DNA from: Isoetes taiwanensis
Taxonomy: Eukaryota > Streptophyta > Lycopodiopsida > Isoetales > Isoetaceae
Length of the DNA stretch: 64,000 nt
Reading direction: 5' to 3'
NCBI GenBank assembly: GCA_021234155.1
Contig: JAJEKV010000035.1
Span: forward strand, 7,623,891 to 7,687,890
The notes beneath the pieces were generated by a model, which ran no database searches, was not told where the DNA came from, and worked only from the letters and a program-made list of their open reading frames with translations. The position numbers were made by a program, and so were the translations under genes. Within the stretch, counting starts at the first letter, position 1. Every line of letters starts with the position of its first letter. Shown piece by piece: positions 48,884-60,551 of this stretch.

Positions 48884-49015
48884 GAAATGACCTAACATTT
48901 ACAGCCAGCAATCGGTTTTTAGCAGTCATTGGGATATTCGAGGTATATATTGGTATATACTTATAATATACCACAAACCCACATAAACGAGGGTTTGCCC
49001 CCCTAGGGGCAACCC
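48884..49015 (-). repeat. GGGTTGCCC repeat family, copy C
   Basis: On the minus strand GGGTTGCCCCTAGGGGGGCAAACCC, then CTCGTTTATGTGGGTTTGTGG, paired GTATAT motifs, TGACTGCTAAAAAC, CTGTAAATG and GGTCATTTC. It is collinear with copies A and B and is preceded on its strand by a T-rich run. It points toward the kinesin fragment, about 240 bp away, and lies 153 bp from the ATG of the divergent 140-aa gene. Confidence 0.87.
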
Positions 49016-49167
49016 AAAAACCCACAATACGGGGCCTTTTTTTTTACTAAAACAAAAAGGCCGATACTTTTTAAAGGCATTCCCTTTTATTTATATCCTT
49101 AGGTCGAAGTAAGAATGAGCAAATAGACGGATTATCCCCTCCTTGATGTCCCCAGTCCGGCGGTTCT

Positions 49168-49911
49168 ATGGCTCAAGGCGCTGAAGGCCCTCATCAACGC
49201 GTATTCAGATTTTTTGGTAACATTCTTAGTCACTTGGGTTTTGGCGGACCCAAAGAAACGCTTCAAGTTCAAGACGAGAAGAAGTCTTCTTTAGATAGGT
49301 ATCATAATTCATCTCTATTTGATGCACCAGTCATCTCCAGATGCGGCTATGGTGAAGGCGGTGTCCAGGTTAGTTGTTTTTTTGCTTCATTACTTAGAAT
49401 TGGATGCTTGACTGGAGAATTATGCAGCTAAAGCTTTACCTAAAGAATTAGGTTTGGAGATGAATTAGGGTTCTTTAACTAAAGCTTTAATATTTCTTAT
49501 TTTCATTTCAGAGCTCCTGTTCTACCCTGTAATGATTCTTATCGCTATTGTATTAGTTGATTGATGGAAGAAGTTTTGGTCTGTTAGATCCTGTACTCCT
49601 GTTCTGCCTTGTAATGACTTTTACCATTTATTTTCACTATTGCATTAGCTGGTTGATGTCAGTTTTAATGAAATGATGTGATGCTGCAGGGGCTGAGATG
49701 GTATTCAGAAAAGCTTCAAGCTGACAGGGATGGTGATATTGCTGAGGAATTTCTCCATGAAGTGACTTCTGATCCTAATGGAGAGAGAATGACTCGTAAA
49801 TTAGAAGTTGAGGTACACACTAGGCCAGTCAAGTTAAAAGGTCCTGTTTGTGCAACTGACGGTAATGTTCATCAATTCGTTGAGAGCTTGGGTGAAGTCC
49901 GACGGGTCTAA
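49168..49911 (+). CDS. Conserved-looking 140-aa protein, two exons, function unknown
   Basis: Exon 1 (49168-49368) starts MAQGAEGPHQRVFRFFGNIL and ends GEGGVQ. Exon 2 (49690-49911) continues GLRWYSEKLQADRDGDIAEE, FLHEVTSDP, VEVHTRPVKLKGPVCATDG and ends LGEVRRV. Donor CAG|GTTAGT and acceptor TGCTGCAG|G are good, the phase is clean and the frame is intact. No signal peptide or membrane helix. The regular composition and clean splice signals suggest a live gene. I do not recognise the family with certainty and name no function. Intron of 321 bp, AT-rich as expected in plants. Confidence 0.7.
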
Positions 49912-50634
49912 ACTTGCAGGTGAAAAGTTTTGCCCCCAAGTTTTGCTGCTGCTGTTCAACATGTATGTATCGGTTAAAACATTAGAATAACTGTCCTTCA
50001 GTGAGCATCCTGTTATTTGAAGCAGTTTATTTATTCATTATAACTTAGTATGATCAAAGCATTGACAAGCTTGATCTCTGCACCGAAGGCACATTTTAAT
50101 GCTTTGCTCAAGTGTAAGATCTGTTTTAGTACTTTATTAAACAAGTGCACGTTTAATGAATGAGTCATGATTCTATTACAAGCATTATGGATGTTTGTAA
50201 TTGTTTGCAGACAGGAAAGTGCCTCATTAGAAATGGATATTTCTGTTTACATTCAGATACTTGCCACAATTTCTTGGCAGCAGCACCTTTTGTCACCAGT
50301 ACAGGTGATCAAGAAGACATGTTCTATAAATAATAAAATTATCATTCCTAACATTGTTATGCTGTTGAAAGGGATTTGCTATGAGCACTCGTCAAACTAT
50401 TGTTAAACTACTAATTATCTGCTTCCAAGTTAATTCATCATCTTGAGAATTATGTTAGGAACCAAATTAAGGCAGAAAAGTAACAGAAAAGTAACAGAAA
50501 CAGAAAACTTAAAGGGCATTTAAGGAATTAGCGTAAATATTATGGTAAATCTTATGGGCATTTAAACAATTTTAAAAAATACAAAATACTTTGTATGTTG
50601 ACCACAGGCATCTTACAAAATTATCAAAACTCAG
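49912..50634 (+). other. 3' region of the 140-aa gene and intergenic DNA
   Basis: The likely 3' UTR (49912 to about 50000) runs into AT-rich sequence. The open frame at 50167-50406 has no recognised content. Confidence 0.4.
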
Positions 50635-50820
50635 GGGTATGTCGTGAAATTTGTCAAAACATATAAAGGTATTTTGTAGTCTTTTTTGGACAGTAATAGG
50701 CCAATTGTTCTTTGTTGTGTGGGTCCCATATGCCATTGGGTATGTCGTGAAATTTGTCAAAACATAAAGGTATTTTGTAGTCTTTTTTTGGACAGTAATT
50801 GTTCTTTGTTTGTGGACGAT
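50635..50820 (+). repeat. Direct duplication of about 103 bp
   Basis: GGGTATGTCGTGAAATTTGT...AAAGGTATTTTGTAGTCTTT...GGACAGTAAT...TTGTTCTTTG begins at about 50635 and again at 50738, the second copy slightly shortened. Confidence 0.88.
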
Positions 50821-50916
50821 AAAATCCAATTCAATTCCTTTTAAAAAACTCTTGTTCCACATATGAAGGGATCCCTTTTCTTTGTGCATGTTAATTAGCA
50901 GTCTTGCCTAACCTAG

Positions 50917-51195
50917 AGAATATAATAGAATAGATATTTTAATATCCACGAAGACCAAGAGGTCATGGGACCTATATAATGGGCTAGTACAACCATTACT
51001 ACTAAGACTAAAAAACCCCTGCTTCAAAATATTCTCAAGGGAAAATCCTTGGCAGCAAGGATGATACTAGACAATCAGGAATAAATAAGTAGATCATGGT
51101 GACTACTGAGAGCTCAGCAATTGAAGGCACACATCTAGAACCTCCAATATGTATGTTGCAAGTCATGTACAGATGGTGCGCTAAGAAGCTGTATG
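50917..51195 (-). mobile_element. 5'-truncated LINE 3' end, lineage A
   Basis: The minus strand from about 51195 matches the LINE 3' region at 42838-43105: GCACCATCTGT(A/G)CATGACTTG, GAGGTTCTAGAT, CTGAGC(T/C)CTCAG, TTGTCTAGTATCATC, then the GTACTAGCCCAT and GGTCTTCGTGGA segment and a degenerate TATTC tail (50917-50935). About 280 bp, non-coding. Confidence 0.85.
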
Positions 51196-51392
51196 AGCAT
51201 GGAATGAAATACTAATGTTAAATAATAGTTCCTGACCATCTCAAAAGCAGGACATTCAGAAGTGTATGATTTTCATCTTCGGTAACCTGTAACTAGCTGT
51301 TTATTAAATGTAAAGATGATGTTTTATATGCAGATATAATATCAATTCAATGCTCTTCGGTTTACCTCCTGGCTTGAATAAAACAAATAGGC

Positions 51393-51618
51393 AGACCATG
51401 ACTTAATTAACCACAATGAAATTTTTCTACATTAACCTGTGTCCTGATTAACCACAAAGCACCATGTCCTGATTAGCCACAAAGGAACATGTCATGCTTA
51501 ACCACAACGAACCCCCTGATTAACCATAAAGGACCATGTCCTCTTTAACCACAAATGACCCATGTCCTGATTAACCATAAAGGACCATATCCTGATTAAT
51601 CACAAAGGACTATGATAC
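51393..51618 (+). repeat. 25-bp minisatellite, first block
   Basis: Degenerate units of CATGTCCTGATTAACCACAA with AGGAC. AGGAC and GTCCT within each unit are complementary across CAT, so the unit is self-complementary. About eight units. Confidence 0.9.
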
Positions 51619-52014
51619 TCTGTTTTGCACCTCTTGTGTATGAGGGTAAGTGGAGTAGAGACCTAGGAGCCATGCGTAGTATGATCCTAGCAGTTAGACC
51701 TCTGTAATTCCCATTACAATGCGGACTGTGCATAGAGAGCCCGCCTGATCGTGGGCCTAGGGCCTTGACTGGCTTAGAATAGGGGACTTGTTCCTATTGT
51801 AGAGGGATCCAGGATGTGCATTATCTACCAGGGATCCATAGCAAGCTAGGCCCAATACTTTGGCACGGCGAGAGGGCAGTGTATGGGTTTGACCCCTCCT
51901 AGATGATGCATCATCTTCGTGAAGTTAGATTGAGTACGAGCGGGGGTGACTTCATTTCTCTAGCTGCCCGCAACGGGAAGATGCCTCTCAGTAGAAGCAG
52001 CCTTCCTGCCTCTT
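51619..52014. mobile_element. Foreign-looking 400-bp segment interrupting the minisatellite
   Basis: Richer in GC and without the 25-bp unit. It separates the two minisatellite blocks, which continue with the same unit on both sides, so it was probably inserted. No terminal repeat, clear target duplication or coding frame was found. It could be a piece of an LTR or another non-coding element. Confidence 0.45.
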
Positions 52015-52745
52015 TAGACCAAAAGGACCATGTCCACAAAGGACCATGTCCTGATTAACCACAAAGGACCATGTCCTGCTTAACCACAAAGGACCTCCTG
52101 ATTAACCACAAAGGACCATGTTCTCTTTAACCACAAAGGACCCATGTCCTAATTAACCATAACGGACCATTTCTTGACCACAAAGGACCATGTCCTGATT
52201 AACCACAAAGGACAACAAAGGACTCATGTCCTGATTAACCACAAATGACTATGTCCTGATTAACCACAAAAGACCATGCCCTGATTAACCACAAAGGACC
52301 ATATCCTCCATGTCCTTATTAAGCACAAAGGACCCATGTCCTGACTAACCCTGAAGGGCCATGTCCTCATTAAGCACAAAGGATCGATGTCATGATTAAC
52401 CTATGTCTAGATCAACCTATGTCCAGATTAACCTATCTCCAGATTAATCCTGAAAAAGGACCCATATCCTGATTAACCATGAAGGACCCATCTGATTAAC
52501 CTATGCCTATGTCCAGATCAACCCTAAAGGACCATATCCTGATTAATCTAAACGACCTTGTCTAGATTAACCCTAAAGGATCATGTCCTCATTAACTCTA
52601 AAGGACTATGTCCACATTAACCATAAAGGACCCATGTCTTGATTAACCATGAAGGACCCATGTCCTGATTAACCTATGTCTAGGTTAACTGAAAGTCCAG
52701 TTAAACCTGAGTCTAGATTAACCCATGTCCAGATTAACCACAAAT
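52015..52745 (+). repeat. 25-bp minisatellite, second block
   Basis: The same unit as at 51393-51618, about 25-30 degenerate copies, with variant units (ACCTATGTCCAGATTAACC) increasing toward the right end. Period varies because of small indels. Confidence 0.9.
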
Positions 52746-54024
52746 GCCCCGCCTTAACAAAAAATAATTTTGTCTGAAAAACTAGGACAAAGCCATGTCA
52801 CTCTTCAATGTGGCCTTCACATTCCCGTGAGAATACACTAACTCCAACAGTCTTCTTCCTCTTTGATACTCTCCACTAATGGAGCTGGTCTAGCCAATGT
52901 TTTGCCATTGAAATCCTCTACCACTCGTAGACTTCGAGCAGGTTCTATGGTTAGTGTTCTACTGCTTAACCTCTCACTTCAAGCTAACTTCACGTACCAG
53001 GAAGTCAGCCTACAATGCCAGATGAGGGCTAGTAGATGTGGTAGAGGCAATATGGGAAATAGTGGCATAAATGTTAGTCACTAAGTTCGGGTTTGACCTG
53101 GGAACACTTTCCTTTGCACAAATGTCATCATCCACCAATATGTTACCACTAATGTCCTCCTCACTAGCAAGAGCAATGGTATCAATAGGGCCACCATCAT
53201 ACGTTTCTTTAAAAGATCGCAAGTTCTCCAAACTACCAGCTTGAGAGCCAGAGTTCCACATACTCTTAGAATGTCCTCCTCCTTGTAATTGGACATCATT
53301 TGAATCACTTTCACTTGGGTGCTTGCACATGTTGGCAATCACAAGAAGACCAATGCTCGTGGGCAACATCCACTAGGTAAGGCAAGCTTCTCTATCCACA
53401 ACCCATGCATCCATTTTGACTTCATACTTCTGCCCTACCTGCCTTGAAGTCCAACCGTCTTATAGCCTCATCTGGAATGACTCTTGTCCCTATGATTGTT
53501 TTTTCAACAATGTGCTCTTGTTTCCTATTCACTTTGTACCCGTCATCCGTCTTGAACTTATCGTATAACAAATGCGTCTCCAATCTACAAGCCAACATGT
53601 ATGTTGACAAATCAATTCTCCTTCCTCTTAAAGCATGCTTTGACAACCCTAGCCTTCTCTTCATTTGGTTATGATATGCCACTTGCAGTATTTGTCTCCT
53701 GGTTTTGGCATGAGGATACATCCATGTGGCAATGATCCAATGGGTGATATTATTGGTCCATGCCCTTTTCATGTACTTGATCACTGTTGTACTTAATCTT
53801 GAATTCATCTAGAAGCCTTAATGCCTCTCTTCTGCATTCCTCCATGTATTCCTTACCAAACCTTTTCCATCCACATGTGTACCAAATATAATATGGCCAA
53901 GGTCTTTGAACATCTCACCCCTGATCTTCTTGTTGTTCACATGCTTAAGAAGGAATTCCATCCAATTTCAATAGCCTGTAACTGACAAGATGCACGTAAT
54001 CTCACCCCTCATGTCAATTGTAGC
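52746..54024 (-). other. Region with two unassigned minus-strand ORFs
   Basis: Minus frames 53422-53808 (MNSRLSTTVIKYMKRAWTNN, HWIIATWMYPHAKTRRQ, basic, 128 aa) and 53010-53369 (acidic, Ser-rich, 119 aa) have protein-like composition. A third piece (EMFKDLGHIIFGTHVDGK) precedes them near 53.87-53.95 kb. They might be parts of one decayed transposon or host gene. I recognise no domain. Confidence 0.3.
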
Positions 54025-56510
54025 CGCTTTCATCTACCTGTCTCAATTCGTAGCTTGTGGGAACCTGTGCGAATTGATGCAATAGCTACAAGCTTTTTCC
54101 TGGACAAAGAACCAAGAAAATAAGCGTGTGGTCCTAGTGCCAAAGTGGGATTTATATGTGCATGATAATGACCAATTTTAACTTGGGCCAAGATAACTGT
54201 ATCCCATATCTTTGAGAAAAATGACCATCGAGATATTGTTGCAAAAGATTGGGATCAAAACTAACAAGCATCATGTAGTGTTCCGGTTACACAGACCAGC
54301 AGGCAAACTATGCATTACAATGCTCTTTCCAACATCGTTTCAAACGCTGAGGAAATTCAGCCGTGGCAAGCATGAGAAGACGATACCTATCATCATCCAT
54401 GTGATGCACCTTGCTGATATAGTGGAGATGATGCTTCATGTCAAAATGTTGAAGAGGCCAAAAACCCGTCTCTTGTAAAAGAATAGCATAGGGCAATGTA
54501 GCTTTGGCTCCTAGGTTATAAGTGAGAAAGGACTTTTGCACACGTTCCAAGCTCTTCCAAGCACTAGCACTAATGGCAGATCCTCACACTTCAGAACCAT
54601 ACAGTAAAAGAGGGCCTACCAAAGCCTCAAACAAGTGCGCTTTCCATGACCAATCATGAATCTCTGTGCGAAAGAGTGCTCTCCAGCCAGCAGTCACACG
54701 CTTGATAATACATTGTTCCCAAAGTGTACTCTTACATAATTCTACACCAGGATACGTGTAGCTATCTACAACTTCAACTTCGTGGCTATCATAGTGCAAA
54801 GTTGGAATAGTATGTCGAGAAGATTGAACTAACAAGAGCATGGACGTTTGGAGATTAACATGCATATAAATGTTGTTGCATACGAGTAGCGGTATGTCCC
54901 ATAAGCAAAACTTCATCAGCATACATAAGTTGCTTGATGATATAGTGTGCCAAATGCGGGCCTCCACCACCATGATGATCAAGTCCAATTGATCAGTGTA
55001 CAAGCCAAAGAGTGTAGGAGATAGAGAGCAACCCTAACGTACTCCAGTATTGCAAATAGTGATTCGGATACCTGATGCTGGAAGCTTACCAAAGACCCTT
55101 TCATAGAGCCGATAAGTTGCATTTTGAAGGTCTTGTGGAACCCTAAGTGCTTGCAAGTGCTGCCAAAGAAGCTCGTGAGATACTGTATCAAAGGAGAAGT
55201 AAAATCCACAAAGCATATATAGAGGTCTCAATTCAAGTTGCAACTATGTTCAATAAGCATGGGCAATATGAAAATATGGTCTATTGTAATATGGCCTGGA
55301 TGAAAGTCTACCTATCCTATGGCACGTACATCAGCATGTTCTGTCCGTGATATCAACTGTTTCTCAGTAATACTGGCTAAGAGCTTGGAAAATATGGAAA
55401 TAACCATGACCATGCAATAATCAGAAGGGTCATTCTTATCACCTGCTTTGTGAATTGGTATAATCTTATTGATAGCCCATGTTTTTGGCAACCCTTCTTG
55501 CAAAGCTTGATTTTAAAAAGCCGTGATGATTGGAAGCAATAGTCGACCGTCCATTTAAGCAATTCTACTTGCAAACCTTGAAAATCAAGAAACTTGCCAT
55601 TGGATAGATGTTGCAGACCTTCTTTGACTTCCTCCTCTGTGAATTGGAGAATATTACCTACCAAAGGAGGCACAAAATTAAGAACCCCAGGATGATCATG
55701 TAATTGGAACAAACGCTCATGTCATTGCTGCATAGGAATATGTCCAAGGGTAGGATGTGGTTGATATAATATTTTGCGCTAGAAGGTTTAAGGCTCACGA
55801 GCAACAATTCAAACATTTGCATCTAATGCTCAGCAACAAAGCGTACCTTCTTGTATTTCAACACAGACTTATAATTCTTGATGGCATTATGACATGTATC
55901 TGGCTTAATTATCAATTTAAAGGTGTTCTTTAAGCTGCCTGCAGTCTGCATGAAACCATGCATTTCTAAGAAAAGATTTTCTACTAGCATGAACATCACC
56001 ACAAACACATGTACTAAAGCAAGAGATAGCAGAAGTAAGCAAAGCGTCAGCAAATTCAGCATTATGCTCTTGAAGAGTTGGGTAATCTAAAATACCTTCA
56101 AGTGCAGGAGCTAATGTGTGTGCATATTCAAAGGATCTAGAATAAGTCAACCGAATGCAAGAGGCATGAGTATGGATAGCAATGGATTGAAGAGATGTAA
56201 GCTGTCACTTTAATGACAAATAAAGTGGATAGTGATCAAAATTTATCTCATCATCTCTATGCCTTGTGCAATTCAAAAATATGAAATGAGATCCAAGGCT
56301 TGCACTTGAGAAGTGACATAATCAACAACACTGGTACCTCCATGTCTATCAAGTTTGCATGTAACACCTTTAGAGTGTGGACATTGCTCTAAGCCATTAT
56401 AAATTACCATCTCAAAGACTTCACACAATTGAAGAAGTTCCCTTCCAAATGCTGAGACAGGTTTGCTAGCATTAGGCAATGAACGTGACATAGTTGCCAC
56501 ATGGTTTTAG
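54025..56510 (-). mobile_element. LINE copy (lineage A), EN to C-terminus, decayed
   Basis: The minus strand reads part of the endonuclease (RELLQLCEVFEMVIYNGLEQ, SVVDYVTSQV, 56500-56273), the linker, then the RT: EEEVKEGLQHLSNGKFLDFQ (about 55650), INKIIPIHKAGDKNDPSDYC, LQNATYRLYERVFGKLPASG, MYADEVLL where YADD is expected (about 54910), the connection region (DWSWKAHLFEALVGPLLLYG, 54640) and HKLRIETGR near 54040. At least five frame changes. The 3' UTR and TATTC tail are missing, so it is truncated at both ends. The close sequence match to 41-43 kb shows one family. Confidence 0.85.
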
Positions 56511-56572
56511 ATTATTTATCTTCGAATCTTATTGTTCTACATAGTTAATTTGCTTGCATGATACATGCAAAC

Positions 56573-56718
56573 TCCTTTGTTAGCATAATTTCCATGACTT
56601 GAACAAGATGATTTTTTTTGCTGGTGCTGCGTGTTCAATGCTTTTCCTTTGTTAGCATAATTTCCATGACTTGAACAATATGATTTTTTTTGCTGGTGCT
56701 ACGTGTTCAATGCTTTTC
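56573..56718 (+). repeat. 72-bp tandem duplication
   Basis: TCCTTTGTTAGCATAATTTC...TGATTTTTTTTGCTGGTGCT...GTGTTCAATGCTTT occurs twice (from 56573 and 56645) with three differences. Confidence 0.92.
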
Positions 56719-56734
56719 CTTTCACCAAAAAAAA

Positions 56735-56880
56735 ATTGAATTGAATTTTATCATCCAATTGGACCAGATGGTCTATAGGCCCCAAACAATAAAGATAGCT
56801 GGCCTATTATACTCTATATGATTAAAAAGACCCAGCTCTAATGGGTTTTCCAGGGGAAAACCTTAACAGTAATAAATCTG
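56735..56880 (-). mobile_element. LINE 3' end with (AATTC)-type tail
   Basis: The minus strand reads ACTGTTAAGGTTTTCCCCTG, GGAAAACCCATTAGAGC, then GTTTGGGGCCTATAGACC and a tail of AATTC units. It combines features of the 3' UTR at 42.95 kb (TTTTCCC, GAAAACC) and the GGGGCCTA plus AAATT tail at 0.8 kb. About 145 bp, non-coding, 5'-truncated. Confidence 0.7.
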
Positions 56881-59342
56881 CGAATGAAATGTACAATTTG
56901 AATATGCCATTGTACTGATCAAGGACACAATTGAGCCCTCGTATCCGTTATCTCCTGGATGTAGAATGTTAGTGTGCCCACCGACAATGTGTTCATAAGT
57001 ACATATAGTGGTTGGTTAGGTGTAACCAACCTGCCGTATCATGCCCATATAGGTGAAAATGTGTCGAACCCATCTGCATGTCTTGGTAGTGTACTTTTAT
57101 ATGAATGGACACAATCGTTCTACGTTTTTTCATGGATAGATGTGTCAGCAAGTACCGCTAGCCCTGGCAAATGTAGAATTGAATTGGTTGTTATAGTATG
57201 ATATTTTTACTAACTCTAAAGTACTTATATCCCAAAGCTTACTTTGGAAACATGCGTGCAGATACTGTTTGAGGCGATTATGGACCCATGGCCCTAGTGT
57301 AGGGCAGGTTTGAAAAACGGGAGCCTCCGATGCTGACCATTTTCTGATAAGATAGTATATGATGTGACACTCCAGAGCAACTCTTTGCATAGACGGCGAG
57401 CCAGTCTCGTGTAGAAGAATTAGATATGGGACAATGGACTAGAGTCAAATTTGTTTGGGGCATAAAATATTCTTATCTAAGAATCTTTACGAATACAATT
57501 CAAATTTAGATTAGACCATAGTCCAGCCAATATGCAACAACTTCAGGATCACCTAAAGCGCCACGATATTTCAATTCAAAGAAATGATTTGTCACCAATG
57601 CAATGTGATCCCCATGACCATGACTACTTTATTTTCCTAAAGAATCTTAATTGCGGTGGCCGAAAATGGTATATAAAACTCATAAGTGAACCTTACTTTT
57701 CTCTTTTGTCGGTCTACTTGATGGGTCCCAATTTCAATAGTCTAGCAATTATCAGGTATATAAAATTCATAAGCATGAAATTGATTTTATTGACTTAATT
57801 TTACATTTGTGAGCATAATTTCTCGTTTACCCACCTATGTAGTGGTAGCCCTAAATCCCAGTGGTCTAATCAATTAAGGTCTCACTGACAAGGCCAGTGA
57901 TTACTTGAGGCTTCTTATTTAAAATTAATTTTATTAGCAACAATGATTAAGGAATTAAGCACTAGTGGCTTAGCCAAATCAAATATGTATCTTATCATAA
58001 AAGGATGCTGGCTTGTGCTACGACGTAAAAATACAAATACATAATGCTATCCACAAAGGCAAGCACAATCGGACAAGAAGCATACACATTAGTATGAGAA
58101 AACAATTTATATAAACTTTGTGTAGACATTATTACATCTGTCTTTTCTTGTCCTTGAACACTATTTCACAATGCTTTGGTCAACTATTAACGGGCATGAT
58201 AACTTTGAATTCCTGTAGCATCCTTCAAGGGAAGTTATTGAAAGAACATGCACATTATCTAATAAATTTTGATGTTCTTCCTCTATTTCGATTTTGATAT
58301 GGGTCTTGTTTTTATGGAAGAGGACATAGGAAAGCAAACTTTGACTAGAACGAAAGGATTTTATTGCAGTGCTTTTTATTCGTTGGATTCCTCAAAGATG
58401 ACAATGTTGACTACGAATGGTAATAGACTTAGCAATTGATATCTAGCATCTCTGTGCATCCTAAGACATCTTATCTTGCTCATACTAGGATTATGTGTAT
58501 CTTGCTATATCTAAACTATCTTCTTCCAAGTGTCATTCTCATGATACGATAGATTGCTATAAACATCGAATACCATCGTGTTAAAAACACATGCATATCC
58601 ATGGCACATTCCAATCTTGTCATGGCATAACCATGGCCTTGAAAAACCACATTCCAATCTTGTCATGGCATAACCATGGCCCCAAAAAACACAGGGAAAG
58701 AAATGGCATCAACAAGGATAGAAAGTAAATATAAAAGCACATCATACGGATGGCCTTGTGTGCCATGATGAAGCATGGGTACCCCATAATTTGACATAAT
58801 GGCCTCCTTGGTGCAATCACGTGTTGATCACTACTAATTAAGGCAATATCAACTCACAATATGTAATCTTAGACTTGAAATAAGAATCACCAGAGCATCA
58901 TAAACATTCATCCATCAGTTGGTAGAATACACTTTTTATACATGAATATAAACATTCAAAAAACAAATGTTATTTCCTCAAAAACCTTGAGGGGATAGTT
59001 TGCCACTGTGGGTAGTAAAATTGACTCAATTCTAAAACTCTCAATTCGATGCCCATTCGATCTGATGAATGAATTTGATGTTTGTAATGCTTAAGTTGTT
59101 TGACAGCAAAGCATTCAATTTAATACTCAAGTCTTGGAACGCTATTTTGAAATTAATTAACAACTAGACGCACATGTTCAGCTTTCAAAAGATGGAGGAG
59201 AATTGTATTTAAGATCCTCTATAATTCAAAAAACCAGACCTCGTATTAGCTCCAATATTTCTGATTGTTTTTCCATCAGTATGCATAGAATTCTACAAGT
59301 TCTTCAATCGATTCTGCGCGCTCTAGAGCAGGATCTTCGTTA
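56881..59342. other. AT-rich intergenic DNA, 2.5 kb
   Basis: No exon is supported. A 43-bp direct duplication (CACATTCCAATCTTGTCATG...ACCATGGCC) lies at 58605-58681. Confidence 0.45.
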
Positions 59343-59741
59343 TCAAGCATCCAAAGCGTGCTCAAACATTACTACTTCACATGCAAGATGCATACCTGTT
59401 TTTCCATCAAAAGATCCCTGTGAACGCTTCAAAAGGGACTAGAAAATCTCGTAATTCAAATAATGCTTATCGATCACAAATCTGCGCCAATCTTTCCCTA
59501 CAAAAACAATCAAAGATCCTTCAGGAATATCCTCCTCATTTCGATCAGGCCTCTGTTTTTCCTTTTCTTCCCCATGCATCATCTGATTAGGGCAAATCCC
59601 CTGTTTTGGAAGCGGAATAAAAGAATCGGCATTTCCGCAGATGATGCTAGAATCAACAGAAACAGCCGATCTATCTGAGCGAGCAAATTTTTTCCATTTG
59701 GCAACAATGCTACCGATCTTCTTATGCTTAATTGCATCCAT
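59343..59741 (-). pseudogene. SAUR auxin-responsive protein gene with one premature stop
   Basis: The minus frame starts MDAIKHKKIGSIVAKWKKFA and holds the SAUR core IPEGSLIVFVGKDWRRFVID and YLNYEIF. It then meets a TAG at 59439-59441 and continues in the same frame with SLLKRSQGSF, KTGMHLACEVVMFEHALDA to a TGA at 59343-59345. Counting the TAG as a residue, the frame is 132 codons, a normal SAUR36-like length, without introns as usual for SAURs. SAURs inhibit PP2C-D phosphatases and so activate plasma-membrane proton pumps during auxin-driven growth. A single nonsense change suggests recent loss, a truncated allele, or a sequencing error. Confidence 0.85.
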
Positions 59742-60243
59742 AAGACTTAATTTGAAGGATGAGCTAGAACATCGTCCGGAGGTCTAAGTTGGGAAGACAA
59801 ATTCCTATCAAATGCATAGCTATATTCTAGCTTCTGGCCGAACCGCTTCCAATGAGTTAATTTCAGCCTTAGCATCATCAATAATGAAACAAGAGGGCTT
59901 CAAAGTCAGATCTAATTATGGATGTGCTCTTTCATAGCAAGAAGCCTCCTCGAAGTGACTAGAAGATAAGATAAGATAAGAAGAGCGAACCCAACAAATG
60001 GGCACACCATTCCCTCTCTAGACTCGAGGCCAAGAGCTCGAATAGCCCACCTTCCAACTCCTTCCCATTGAAAGAATTCCGGCAATAACCAGAATTGAAC
60101 CCTCCCACCCATAGGGTTGAACCCCCCCCTGTGCCAACCACTAAGGGCAGGCATTCTTTATGCTTTTTTTTTAATATTTGAATCCCTAAATACTTCGTGT
60201 GCGCTTTTAATTCGCTTCTTGACCTTGTGGACTCCAATCAAGA
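59742..60243. other. SAUR upstream region and LINE junction
   Basis: Contains a (GATAA)n-like run at 59965-59985 and a C-rich tract at 60121-60130. No clear SAUR TATA box or auxin-response element was picked out. The 5' boundary of the following LINE is somewhere in or just after this stretch. Confidence 0.35.
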
Positions 60244-60551
60244 ATGGCCACTTATATACCCCCCTACCCAAATCCCCACCTGGATGGAGACACCCCTCAA
60301 GCCACACCCAGGCCAGACCCAACCCCCAACTGTTGTCCACGCATGCCCCCAAGCTACCGATCTCAGACAAGACGAGCCCGCCCAGGGAGAATCAAGCGGA
60401 TGGACCCCCACGTAAATGGCTCCGACCAGACGGCAAGAACAAGAGAGAGGCCACTTCCATGAGGAGAGAAGCACGGGCAAAGGCCCAGTCAGCAAGATCG
60501 ACCCGAGAGGAGATTGATTGTTGTTCAGACCCGATGGCAGACTAGGCACAG

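Noticed and set aside
51393-52745. CRISPR-like array
   Set aside because: Units are degenerate, contiguous and without unique spacers; this is a eukaryotic minisatellite.
60117-60549. Overlapping ORFs on both strands (proline/arginine-rich)
   Set aside because: They overlap one another in several frames in a GC-rich LINE 5' region with no conserved content; at most part of the LINE leader.
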